Source of the DNA: Rugalucina vietnamica | Taxonomy: Eukaryota; Mollusca; Bivalvia; Lucinida; Lucinidae | Direction of reading: 5' to 3' | DNA length: 64,000 nucleotides | NCBI GenBank assembly: GCA_964017185.1 | Contig: OZ024876.1 | Location: 14,261,726-14,325,725, forward strand | Shown here: positions 22,272-33,210 of the stretch, piece by piece | Numbering within the stretch: the stretch's first letter is position 1 | How the letters are laid out: the number at the start of each line of letters is the position of its first letter | Translations under genes and position numbers: made by a program | The notes under the pieces: model-generated | The model's database searches: none | What the model saw: only the letters and a program-made list of their open reading frames with translations | Told to the model about the DNA's origin: nothing

Positions 22272-23227
22272 TATGGTCAGGTCAGTTTAACTGCTACTGT
22301 AACATGTAATCAGTACTACCTGTTGTCATGCGGTGCAGATGGGGCTCGTTAGCCTTGGAAGGCAACTCATCTAGGAGTTAAGCTAGTTCTCTACACAAAA
22401 ATCTAGCTGGGCATGGGGAACTCATTAGTCTTGGTTGACAGCCCTCCTAGGAGTTTACAGGTCTCTAAACAAAACCTAAGAAAGGGTAGATGGAGCTCTT
22501 CAGCTGTGGCCAGCAATTCATCTAGGAGAAGGAAACTCCAAAATCAAACCTGTGTGTCTGGATATGCCTAGTCCAGATATGCAAAGACTGTTTCGGTAGA
22601 TGGAGCGGAAGTAATCATCTGATTCAACGGTTCAGAAAGCGATACAGCATCATGTTGTGGAACATGCAGAGCGTGACAAGGCACTAAAGATGTTACGGTC
22701 ATCCACTGCATCCAAACCCAACTCCAGACATCTTGACCTGTGTCTTGCCTCTGGGCGCAGCTGGGCGAGGACTAGAGAGTGAGGTTGACGTTGCGCACCT
22801 CTTCCTCACTATAATCCAATTTCATAGCGCATGTCATCTTATTTCTCAACACACAAGCACTTGCATACACAACAATTTCATCACACTTGCACCCACATAC
22901 CTACAAAGTCCTGTGGCGATGGGCGAGTGGCGAAGCAGCAGGTGTAGGACACACTGGGAGCTGTAGTTGCAGACCTGCACACAGGCGGCTCAGTTCTAAT
23001 GGTCGTTTTCTGTGAGGAGAAGCAGTAAGCAGAATTCGGCAGTCGGCTGAGTGACTGAGCAGACCTATTTAGGACCGCACTGCTCACCCCCGTAGCATGG
23101 GGAAGGGGCTAGAAAAGGTGCCCTAAACAATTGCCTGCTTCAAACCCCCTGGCTGGTTAACCGCGATCAGCGGGGATCCCCTTAAGCGGTCGAAATACAA
23201 AGAAAAAAGCTAGAGTAATCCCCTTAC

Positions 23228-24647
23228 AGATTGGCGCATGGAATGTGCGCACTTTAATGGATAGTGCTGGGTCAGATAGACCACAGCGTAGAACGGCCCT
23301 TGTGGGCAGAGAACTTGGGAGGTATGATATACAGATAGCTGCATTGAGTGAGACTCGGTTCGCAGATGTTGGGGAGATCAAAGAAGTTGGTGCTGGATAC
23401 ACCTTCTTCTGGAGTGGACGCAAAAGTTAAGAGAGGCGTGAAGCAGGAGTTGGCTTTGCCATCTAAACAGAACTTGTTGGTAAGCTGTCAGGATTGCCAA
23501 AAGGCATTAATGACCGTCTAATGACATTGAGACTTCCTCTGTCAGGCAATAAACATGCAACTATTGTCAGTGCTATGCACCCACAATGACCAATCCAGAT
23601 GAGGTCAAGGACAAGTTCTATGATGGCCTAGACAATGTTATTTCTGCAACACCCCGCACAGACAAGCTTATCCTTCTTGGCGACTTTAATGCCAGAGTGG
23701 GTACAGACCACCAGACCTGGGAAGGAGTTATAGGTCCAGAAGGGGTTGGAAAGTGCAACAGCAATGGTCTCTTGCTTCTCAGGAAGTGTGCTGAACATGA
23801 TCTTCTAATCACCAACACAGTCTTCCGTCTACCTAATAGGAACAAAACATCCTGGATGCATCCCCGTTCCAAACACTGGCATCTCATAGACTATGTCATA
23901 GTGCGGAGAACAGACAGGCAGGATGTTAAAGTGACAAAGACTATGTGTGGTGCAGACTGCTGGACAGATCATAGACTGGTTGTCAGCAAACTCAACCTAA
24001 GAATACAGCATGCGAGGCGACCTCAAGGCAAGAAAGCTCCTAAGAGACTGGATGTCTCAAAGCTGAATAAAGACAGCATGAGACAAGATTTCTTAACAGA
24101 CATTTGCAACCAACTGGATGCAATGAATCTCAGTTCAGAGGACCCCGAAGAAAACTGGACAGTTTTCCATAAAACAGTTCTTTCTTCAGCTGCAAGCACC
24201 TTAGGCCATCCATCTCGCAAACATCAAGACTGGTTTGATGAGAATGATGATGAAATTCAGAGGCTTCTTGAAGAAAAGCACCGTTTGCTCAAGGCACATC
24301 AAGATGATACTGGCTCAGTATCAAAGAAAGCAGCCTACAGCAACATTTGTAAGACAGTCCAGACCAAGCTTAGGGACATGCAAGATTCCTGGCTGAGGAA
24401 GAAAACAGAAGAAATTCAGTCTTTTGCGGATAGAAAGAACATGAAGAAATTTCATGATGCACTGAAAACCATTTATGGTCCAAAGAGTTCTGGAGCCACC
24501 ACATTGCTCAGTGCAGATGGAAACACTCTTCTCACAGATAAAGAAGCTATCTTGGAAAGGTGCAATGCAGGGCAGAACACTTCAATAGTGTGCTTAATCG
24601 ACCATCAAGCATCAATCAGGATGCAATCGACAGACTTCCACAGATAG
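23228..24647 (+). pseudogene. LINE apurinic-type endonuclease region, broken
   Basis: Exo-endo-phosphatase fold motifs are visible in order: GAWNVRTL, ALSETR, LGDFNARVG, HLIDYV and WTDHRLV, so the catalytic Glu, Asp and Asp-His positions remain. In-frame stops occur at 23428-23430 and 23464-23466, and a frameshift near 23583 moves the frame to that used from 23586. A basic, coiled-coil-like linker follows. The frame then runs out at 24647 because an 8-bp-type insertion near 24563-24570 shifts it relative to the RT. Confidence 0.85.
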
Positions 24648-26443
24648 AGTGCAATGTTCTGTTAGATGAATTTCCTACCGTTACGGAAACAAGAAAAGCA
24701 GTTCAACAACTATCATCTGGCAAAGCCCCAGGTGCAGATGCAATTCCTGCCGAAGTTTACAAGGCTGGGGGGCTACCCATGGCAGAGAAACTGACAGAGT
24801 TGTTTCACTGTATGTGGAGGAAGGAGGCTATCCCACAAGAATTTAAGGATGCATCCATAATCCACCTATACAAGCGGAAAGGAAATCCTCAAGTCTGTGA
24901 CAATCACAGAGGCATCTCCCTCCTATCAATTGCTGGGAAGATACTTGCAAAAATTCTGTTGAATCGTCTGAATGCTCATCTTGATCAGACGGGACTTATC
25001 CCAGAAAGTCAATGTGGATTCAGAAAAGACAGAGGGACAATAGACATGATCTTCACAGCAAGACAGCTTCAGGAGAAATGCCAAGAACAGAATGTAGATC
25101 TATACATGACGTTTGTTGACCTCACCAAAGCTTTTGACACTGTTAGTCGTGATGGACTCTGGAAAATCATGGCCAAGTTTGGCTGTCCACCCAGATTCAT
25201 AGCTATGGTGCGGCAGTTTCATGATGGCATGCAGGCACGTGTGCAAAATGATGGAGAGTTCTCTGAACCATTTGAAGTAACAAATGGGGTCAAACAAGGC
25301 TGTGTTCTGGCACCAACACTGTTCAGCATGATGTTTTCTGCCATGCTTATGGATGCTTTTCAGGACAGTGACACCGGTTTTCCAATCAGGTACCGTTTTG
25401 ATGGCAACATATTCAACCTCAGAAGGTTGCAAGCCAAAACTAAGGTCCAGACTGATATGCTAGATGAGCTCCACTATGCAGATGATATGGATAAGAATGC
25501 CAACACAGAGGCAAAAATGCAAAGAGCCATGGATCAAGTCTCACAGTCATGTGATAACTATGATCTCACAATCAGCACAAAAAAGACAGAGGTTGTACAC
25601 CAACCAGCCCCCGGAAAACCATATAATGAACCAACCATCACTGTGAATGGGCAAAAACTGAAAGTTGTTGACAAGTTCACCTACCTGGGAAGCACTCTCT
25701 CCAGAGCAGTGCATATTGATGATGAGATCACTGCCAGAATCGCAAAAGCTAGTGTGGCATTCGGAAGACTCCATGCAAATGTCTGGGAGCGAAATGACAT
25801 CAAGCTTGACACCAAGCTGAAAGTCTACAAGGCTGTGGTACTGCCAACCCTCTTGTATGCATGTGAGACCTGGACAGTATACCAACGCCATGCGAAGAGA
25901 CTTAACCATTTCTACTTAAGCTGTTTGAGAAAGTTGTTAAAAATCAAGTGGCAGGACAAGATTCCAGACACAGAGGTCCTGAGGAAAGCAGGGATGCAAA
26001 GCATGCATACAGTCTTAAAGCTAGCACAGCTAAGATGGACTGGCCATGTTATAAGAATGCCTGATGCGCGACTTCCAAAGAAAGTTTTCTATGGAGAACT
26101 ACAGGAGGGAAAGCGCTCTCAAGGTGGCCAGAAGAAACGCTACAAAGACACCCTCAAAGCCTCTCTGAAGGATTTCGAAATACCAATGGGGTTCTGGGAA
26201 CAGACTGCACAGGAGCGATCAAAGTGGCGAGGTCTCATCAACAAAGGAGCAGCTCTCTATGAAAAGAAGAGAATCTGTGAAGCTGAAAGAAAGCGAAGAG
26301 AGCGCAAAGCCAAAACAAATGTGCCACCAGCAGACTCTATGACATTGACTTGCTCTACTTGCAACCAACAGTTTAGAGCCAGAATTGGCCTAGTCAGCCA
26401 TCAAAGAACTCACCAACACACATCAGCACTATTCAAGAAATAA
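24560..26443 (+). pseudogene. LINE reverse transcriptase with C-terminal C2H2 finger
   Basis: An open frame of about 627 codons. RT motifs: GKAPGADAIPAEVY, KRKGNPQVCDNHRGISLLSI, FVDLTKAFDTV, NGVKQGCVLAPTLF and the catalytic YADD. After the thumb come FTYLGSTLS and LYACETWTV, typical of non-LTR RTs, and a C-terminal CSTCNQQFRARIGLVSHQRT with a CxxC...HxxxH zinc-finger pattern. The RT frame itself is uninterrupted; the break lies at its junction with the endonuclease frame. Confidence 0.88.
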
Positions 26444-26489
26444 TGATGGTCTTTCTCATTAGTGAGAGACGAACTATCACACCGGAGTG

Positions 26490-26641
26490 ACCAGTCCTAG
26501 CCCTACCCAGAAAATCTGAGTGCCAAGCGGGGAGCAACTAGTACCATTGTTAACGACTTTGGTATGTTGCGGCCCGGGATCGAACCCGGTACCTCCCCAT
26601 CTCGGAGCGGACACTCTACCTATTGAGCTACCGAGGCTGGT
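26490..26641 (-). mobile_element. tRNA-derived SINE (head and body)
   Basis: Read on the minus strand, CCTCGGTAGCTCAATAGGTA is a tRNA A-box region and GGTTCGATCCC is a B box, followed by the body toward 26480. The anticodon stem does not pair well, so it is not a functional tRNA gene. The rest of the same SINE lies at 22220-22271, on the other side of the LINE. Confidence 0.7.
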
Positions 26642-26963
26642 TCCATATTTTATGCCTGTCCTTGTCACCTACAACAATGAAGCAAATCTGATAAAAAATG
26701 AATGTCCTATCATGTTTACATTTCTCCATTATAACCCTATGGGAGCTATGTGTTGCCATGGAAACCAGAGTTATCATCTAATCTGGTAGTCAGTCCCCCA
26801 CCCTAATGATGTTTCATGTAAAATTTGATTGCATTTGACCAGCTACATGTAGTCTGGGGGTATATGTATTTGAAAGTGTGAATGGACGCATGGACTCAAC
26901 ATGGCTCTAGTTCCATCAGTCCAAAAAAGCTCAGCTGGTGAGCTTTCAGCTTGGATGAGCTAA
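26642..26963. mobile_element. Short pearl-like element
   Basis: GCTATGTGTTGCCATGGAAA, then TGAATGGACGCATGGAC and the hairpin CTGGTGAGCTTTCAGC ending GAGCTAA. Confidence 0.6.
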
Positions 26964-28456
26964 CCAGAGGACCAATGGTCCTGTAAACGCTCACCTGAGA
27001 TCTGCTGTATATACAAATGTTATAGAAAATAGTCCCAGTATAGGGGCAGATGAAGCCCTTGGGCCATTTTTTTTTTTCAGAATAATCAATATACATGTAC
27101 TGTCCATACAAGTTTTTCCCTTCAAATGACATTTTAACAGTTTACCCATTCAAATACATAGGCAACCCATGTTGACCTTGCCTTAAAATAAGTCAAGGTC
27201 ATCACAGGGTCATGATTTATACACACATTGTAGTACTTGAGTCATCGATGCTTCATGCCAAGTTTCTTCGAAATTGGTCCACCGATTCCGGAGAAGATTT
27301 TTGAAGGGTTTATACCATATATGGGCATGGCGGCCATCTTGGTCATGTGACCTTGATCATTTATATATACATTGATTCCCCCATTCTATAGATGCTTCAC
27401 ATGAAACTTGGCTTTGATTGGCCAAGCGGTTTTAGAGGAGAAGATGTTTGAATATTATGGTAATATACATGTATAATGCCCCGGGGCTGGGGCAAATGAG
27501 CCCCTGGGGTCCATTTTTTTCAGAATCATAAATATTCAGTCCTACTGCCCATTTCCTGCAAGACTTTCACTTTAAATGACATTTTAAAAGTTTTCCCCAT
27601 TCAAATGCATTGGCGACCTATGTTGACCTTGCTGTAAAATAGGTCAAGGTCATCCAAAAGTCACAATTTATAAACACATTGTATTACTTTAGTCCCCGAT
27701 GCTTCATGCCAAGTTTTGTTGAAATTGGTTCAATGGTTCAGGAGAAGAATTTTAAAGGGTTTTTACCATATATGGGCATGGCGGCCATCTTGGTCATGTG
27801 ACCTGGATTATTTATAAACACATTGATTCCCCCTTCCCATAGATGCTTCCTATAAAATTGGGCTTTGATTGGCCAAGTGGTTTCAGAGAAGAAGATCTTT
27901 GAATATTTTTGTAATATACATGTATATTGCCCCGGGGTGGGAGCAGACCAACCCCTGGGGTCCAAATTTTTTTCAGAATTACATACCTTCAGTCCATTTG
28001 CCCATTTCCTGCAAGATTTGCCTTTCAAATGACATTTTAACAATTTTCCCCATTCAAATGCATAGGCGACCTATGTTGACCTTGCTGTAAAATAGGTCAA
28101 GGTCATCCAAAGGTCATAATTTATAAACACATTGTAGTACTCTAGTCCCCGATGCTTCATGCCAAGTTTCGTTGAAAACAGTCCAGTGGTTCCGGAGAAG
28201 AAGAATTTTGAAGGGTTTTTACCATATATGGGCATGGCGGCCATCTTGGTCATGTGACCTGGATTATTTATAAACACATTGGTTCCCCCTTCCTATAGAT
28301 GCTTCATATAAAATTTGGCTTTGATTGGCCAAGCGGTTTCAGAGAAGAAGATCTTTGAAAATGGTGGACGACGGACAGAGGGACGACGGACGGACGCCGG
28401 ATCATGGCCATCCTATAAGCCCACCTTGTGAGCCTAACGGCTCAGGTGAGCTAAAA
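26964..28456. mobile_element. Pearl/Helitron-like element, about 3 cores
   Basis: Starts AGAGGACCAATGGTCCTG and GCTCACCTGAGA. Three cores each start near a CCCCGGGG...GGGGCA block and contain TGACCTTG..TAAAATAGGTCAAGG. A GGACGACGGACGGACGCCGG run and the GTGAGCCTAACGGCTCAGGTG hairpin close it. Confidence 0.85.
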
Positions 28457-29307
28457 AGTAACTCGAGAAAAGTTATGTTGAAAGAAACCAAGTGGACATG
28501 AATAAATGAACTACAGAACACTCTTGGGGATTTTATTAAAGTTGTTTAAAATCATGGTACACTTAACACGGTATTTAAATACCATAAAATATCTAACAAT
28601 ACAAGTTTGTTAAAATCTACTCTTAGTAAAAATGATAACAATAATGAAAATCTACAAAGAGCCACATCAGGAATATAAACATGAATTTCGTTTATGCAAA
28701 CACAAAGGAGCAAACAGCTGTAGTCACAATGCAGATCATCTTATGCTAGATAGTAAGATTCAAACCGTAAATCATTGGCAACTAGACAGTATTTACTAGA
28801 GGTGGGCAGTAAAACTGGTATACTGTGGGTTTCTTATACAGTCAGACAAACGTTTAGCATCACCTTACTCTGGCGGTGTTTCTGGTCTTTTAAAGATTGT
28901 TTTGGTAACTAAACCAAAAACAAAATTGTCAAAAGCACACAATACAACCATTAGCTAGACCAATAATTGGAATAGAAGATCACAGATGTTTCTAGATTCA
29001 GTTACATGGGTACTTGGCTGAAAACCGTGGTATACCATGGTACATTTTTTTTTTCGTGGTACTGAGCTCTACTAGCTAGTCTCATTGGACTGTACGCCTT
29101 GTCGGAAAACCCAAAAGCAGAATATCTAGCAATCTGGCTTGTAAACAAGAGCAAGTGATTAAAGAATAAATGAAAATTATGAGATTTTTTGTCAGCTCTC
29201 AGTGAACACCTAATCCCAAACTCTTTGCTCTTGGCAAATGTAAAGATTGGAAGAAACAATGCACCTCTAATCAGTTGTCTCCACTGTTCACAATTTCATC
29301 TCAGCTT
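28457..29307. other. No gene recognised
   Basis: Intergenic AT-rich sequence between a pearl-like element and a type C fragment. Confidence 0.5.
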
Positions 29308-29362
29308 AACCCATTAATGATGAATGGACTTTCCCATCATTATCATTTGGGAGAGTCCACTT
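29308..29362. mobile_element. Type C MITE fragment
   Basis: TTAACCCATTAATGATGAATGG-like end and CCCATCATTATCATTTGGGA only. Confidence 0.65.
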
Positions 29363-29540
29363 TATTAGATGATTAGAAAATTTTGTTACCATAACTTTGA
29401 GTTAAGCACAATGCGCGCTAATTAGAATGAATATGTAGTATACATTTTCAAGGAAAGTGACCAACCAAAATGTGTGGCTTATAAAAAGGCAGAAAGAGCA
29501 TCTAAAGGAAACATGAATTCACCCTAAAAGCAAAATGCGC

Positions 29541-29743
29541 TGAGACAAGAGAAAACCAACATTGTGGTTTCCAACATTGTCGACATAAACCAAGCTTGTA
29601 CAGAAGACGGCTAGGAGCTTGAAAGTTAAGGGATTGTCCCGTATAGCGAAAACAAAGGTGCTGATCAGCTTCGCAGTTGCTGCGAAGCTGATCTGCATCT
29701 TTGTTTTCACATATGCAGATTGGTTTTCTCATGATGTGGCTCA
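29541..29743. mobile_element. Type A MITE
   Basis: TGAGACAAGAGAAAACCAAC to CATGATGTGGCTCA; the hairpin CTTCGCAGTTGCTGCGAAG is perfect. Confidence 0.85.
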
Positions 29744-29829
29744 AATACTGTAACCAAATTTATTCTTACAAGTGATTTATTTTTCATGACAAATAGAAAA
29801 ATCACAAAAATAAATCCCCATGAAAATAT

Positions 29830-30003
29830 TTAATATTTTCTGTATTTTTGCTCAAAACATTGGTACATGTTAGAACTGCCTCGCCTAGGTGATTCTAAGA
29901 TGTACCCACAATATATGTTTTGGATCAGAAATAAGAAAGCATTTTTCTTCATAAAAGTGGTGTTTAAGGGGGTATACATAACACAGACATATTATTGTGA
30001 TGG
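29830..30003. mobile_element. Type B MITE, left end decayed
   Basis: TTTTTGCTCAAAACATTGG, GAACTGCCTCGCCTAGGTGA, then TACCCACAATATATGTTTTG to the AAGGGGGTATACAT end. Confidence 0.7.
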
Positions 30004-30375
30004 TCGTCTTGTCAGGCTGTACAAAATATGGAGCTGCTCTCAGCCAAACCTTGTAACAAACCAAAGCACAATTCTTACAATAGTCATGTATCTCTGAAAA
30101 TTTTGTCCAAGAGTTTTAGGGAAATGTAAAGCTTATCTGAAGATGCCCTTCACTTTGTGACAACGACAATGTGTCAATGAACAGAAATTGTAAAACAGAC
30201 TAATATCAACATTTAATCATGATAAAGCTTAATGCCTCTTCTCAGGAGCCTATAATATCTCAGAAGATTATATGCTCCCGCTCTTCTGTAATCACAATAA
30301 TGAGAAAAATGGAATGCTAGAAATTTTAACGACATTGTTTATTTTCTTGGACACTGCTGGTTGATCTAAGCTAAT

Positions 30376-30604
30376 TGAGCTTTTGCATGAGTGAAACGAT
30401 TTTTGGTTCTGACCAGGTCTGACGCAAACTGGCATGTACAGTCTCAGAAAAGTGCTAGAAGCTTGAAATATGGATATAAGTAGAAGAGGAAATGTACTGT
30501 ATGTGTAGTGAAAAGGCGCTGATCAGCTGTGCAGTTACTGCACAGCTCATCTGTGCATTGGTTTTCACCTATCCATGCTGCTAGTTTTCTACTGTGGCGG
30601 CTCA
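30376..30604. mobile_element. Type A MITE
   Basis: TGAGCTTTTGCATGAGTGAA to TACTGTGGCGGCTCA. Confidence 0.82.
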
Positions 30605-30697
30605 AGTGATATGAATTCATTGATCTCACTGCTTCCAATAGACTTACCCGAAAATGTTGTACTATAAATCAGGTCAAAAAGACATGTCCACATACTC

Positions 30698-30889
30698 ATT
30701 ACGAAAACATTCCCATGCAATATACAGAGATTTTTAAAGTCGTAAAAAATGAAAATTTTCAATGGAAATTTTTTGCTATTTTTCCTATTTTTGCTCAAAA
30801 CATAGATTGTGGGTACACGTTAGAACCGCCTCACAGAGGCGGTTCTAACGAGTACCCACAATCTATGTTTTGGAGCAAAAATAAGACTA
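30698..30889. mobile_element. Type B MITE cut by a pearl-like element
   Basis: Left arm and a perfect centre (CGCCTCACAGAGGCGG); the right arm stops at 30889 where AGAGGACCATTGGTCCT begins. Confidence 0.78.
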
Positions 30890-33210
30890 GAGGACCATTG
30901 GTCCTGTAGCTCACCTGAGAGATTATCACATTGTAAGCTCATGATATTTAAATTAATTGAGAATCCACCAATGAAAGTCTATGCATGGACATTATTGACC
31001 CCCGGGGCATGGCCAAATTTGACCCAGGGGCATGACTGGCACAATTTATAATGGGGACTACCATACATTGCTACATACAAAATATAGAAGCTCTGGGCCT
31101 TTTGGTTTCAGAGAAGAAGTTTTTTTTAGTTTTTCCCATTGTAAGTCTATGGAGACTATCTACCCCCGGGGCGTGGCCAAATTTGACCCCAGGGGCATGG
31201 CTGGCACAATTTATGTAGAGGACCATTAGCCATTGCCACATACAAAATATCAAAGCTGTGTGCCCTGTGGTTTCAGAGAAGAAGATTTTTGAATTTTTTT
31301 CCCATAGCAAGTCTATTGAGACTATCAACCTCCAGGACCTGGCCAAATTTGACCCCAGGGGCATGAATGGCACAATTTATGTAGAGGACCAATAGCCATT
31401 GCTACATACCAAATATCAAAGCTGTGGGCCTAGTGGTTTCAGATAAGAAGATTTTTTTAGTTTTTCCTATTGTAGGTCTATGGAGACTATCAACCCCCGG
31501 GGCGTGGCCAAATTTGATCCTGGGGACATGATTGGCACAATTTATGTAGAGGACCATTAGCCATTGCCACATACAAAATATCAAAGCTGTGGGCCCTGTG
31601 GTTTCAGAGAAGAAGATTTTTAAATTTTTTTCCCATAGTAAGTCTATGGAGACTATCAACCCCCGGGGCGTGGCCAAATTTGACCCCAGGGGCATGAATG
31701 GCACAATTTATGTAGAGGACCATTAGCCATTGCTACATACCAAATATCAAAGCTGTGGGCCTAGTGGTTTCGGAGAAGAAGATTTTTTTAGTTTTTCCCA
31801 TAGTAAGTCTATGGAGACTATCAACCCCCGGGGCGTGGCCAAATTTGACCCCAGGGGCATGAATGGCACAATTTATGTAGAGGACCATTAGCCATTGCTA
31901 CATACCAACTATCAAAGCTGTTGGCCTAGTGGTTTCAGAGAAGAAGATTTTTTTTTGTTTTTTTCCTATTGTAGGTCTATGGAGTCTATCGACCCCCGGG
32001 GCGTGGCCAAATTTGACCCCAGGGGCATGATTGGCACAATTTATGTAGAGGACCATTAGCCATTGCCACGTACAAAATATCAAAGCTGTGGGCCCTGTGG
32101 TTTCAGAGAAGAAGATTTTTTAATTTTTTTCCCTTAGTAAGTCTATGGAGACTATCAACCCCCGGGGCGTGGCCAAATTTGACCCCAGGGGCATGAATGG
32201 CACAATTTATGTAGAGGACCATTAGCCATTGCTACATACCAAATATCAAAGCTGTGGGCCTAGTGGTTTCAGAGAAGAAGATTTTTTTAGTTTTTCCAAT
32301 TGTAAGTCTATGGAGACTATCGACCCCCGGGGCGTGGCCAAATTTGACCTCAGGGGCATGGCTGGCACAATTTATGTAGAGGACCATTAGCCATTGCCAC
32401 ATACCAAATATCAAAGCTGTGGGCACTGTGGTTTCAGAGAAGAAGATTTTTTAATTTTTTTCCCATAGTAAGTCTATGGAGACTATCAACCCCCGGGGCG
32501 TGGCCAAATTTGACCCCAGGGGCATGAATGGCACAATTCATGTAGAGGACCATTAGCCATTGCGACATACCAAATATCAAAGCTGTGGGCCTAGTGGTTT
32601 CAGAGAAGAAGATTTTTTTAGTTTTTCCAATTGTAAGTCTATGGAGACTATCGACCCCCGGGGCGTGGCCAAATTTGACCTCAGGGGCATGGCTGGCACA
32701 ATTTATGTAGAGGACCATTAGCCATTGCCACATACCAAATATCAAAGCTGTGGGCACTGTGGTTTCAGAGAAGAAGATTTTTTAATTTTTTTCCCATAGT
32801 AAGTCTATGGAGACTATCGACCCCCGGGGCGTGGCCAAATTTAACCCCAGGGGCATGAATGGCACAATTTATGTAGAGGACCATTAGCCATTGCTACATA
32901 CCAAATATCAAAGCTGTGGGCCAAGTGGTTTCAGAGAAGAAGATTTTTTTAGTTTTTCCCATTGTAAGTCTATGGGACCTATCTGTTGCCATGGAAACCA
33001 CAATTTTGATACAATCTGCTCCAAAACCTAATGCCATCAATCCCCCAACCCAATTATGGTTCACATTAAATTTGATCAAGATCGGCCTACTAGCTTCAGA
33101 AATATTCTTCTTTGAAATTGTGGACGGACGACGACGACGGACGACGACGGACGCCGGATGCCTGCCTATCCTATAAGCTCACCTGTGAGCCTTCGGCTCA
33201 GGTGAGCTAA
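30890..33210. mobile_element. Pearl-like element with a 165-bp tandem array
   Basis: Starts AGAGGACCATTGGTCCTG. From 30960 to 32970 about 12 units of about 165 bp run in tandem: GGGGCGTGGCCAAATTTGAC, GGCACAATTTATGTAGAGGA, then CAAATATCAAAGCTGTGGGC and AGAGAAGAAGATTTTT. It closes with a GACGACGG microsatellite (33121-33155) and the GTGAGCCTTCGGCTCAGGTG hairpin. Confidence 0.9.
30960..32970. repeat. 165-bp tandem array with two alternating unit types
   Basis: Units with CATTGCTACATACC...CCTAGTGG alternate for most of the array with units having CATTGCCACATAC...CCCTGTGG or GCACTGTGG, giving a dimer-like period near 330 bp. Confidence 0.85.

Larger units (their letters stand above)
22272..26478 (+). 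mobile_element. Non-LTR retrotransposon (endonuclease/RT), near full length, inactivated
   Basis: A 4.2-kb insertion flanked by an exact 11-bp repeat, ACACCGGAGTG, at 22261-22271 and 26479-26489, which I read as the target-site duplication inside a minus-oriented SINE. A 5' leader of about 950 bp contains three imperfect copies of a CAACTCATCTAGGAG-like segment. An endonuclease region, an RT region and a short AT-rich 3' tail with no poly(A) follow. The coding part carries two stops and at least two frameshifts, so the copy cannot be autonomous. The type resembles the widespread endonuclease-reverse transcriptase LINEs of aquatic invertebrates; I do not assign a clade. Confidence 0.9.

Noticed and set aside
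26565..26640. tRNA gene on the minus strand
   Set aside because: A and B boxes are good but the anticodon and acceptor stems do not pair and SINE body sequence follows.
31071..32757. Several minus-strand open frames with similar proteins (WQWLMVLYINCA motifs)
   Set aside because: They are frames through the 165-bp tandem array, with no gene evidence.
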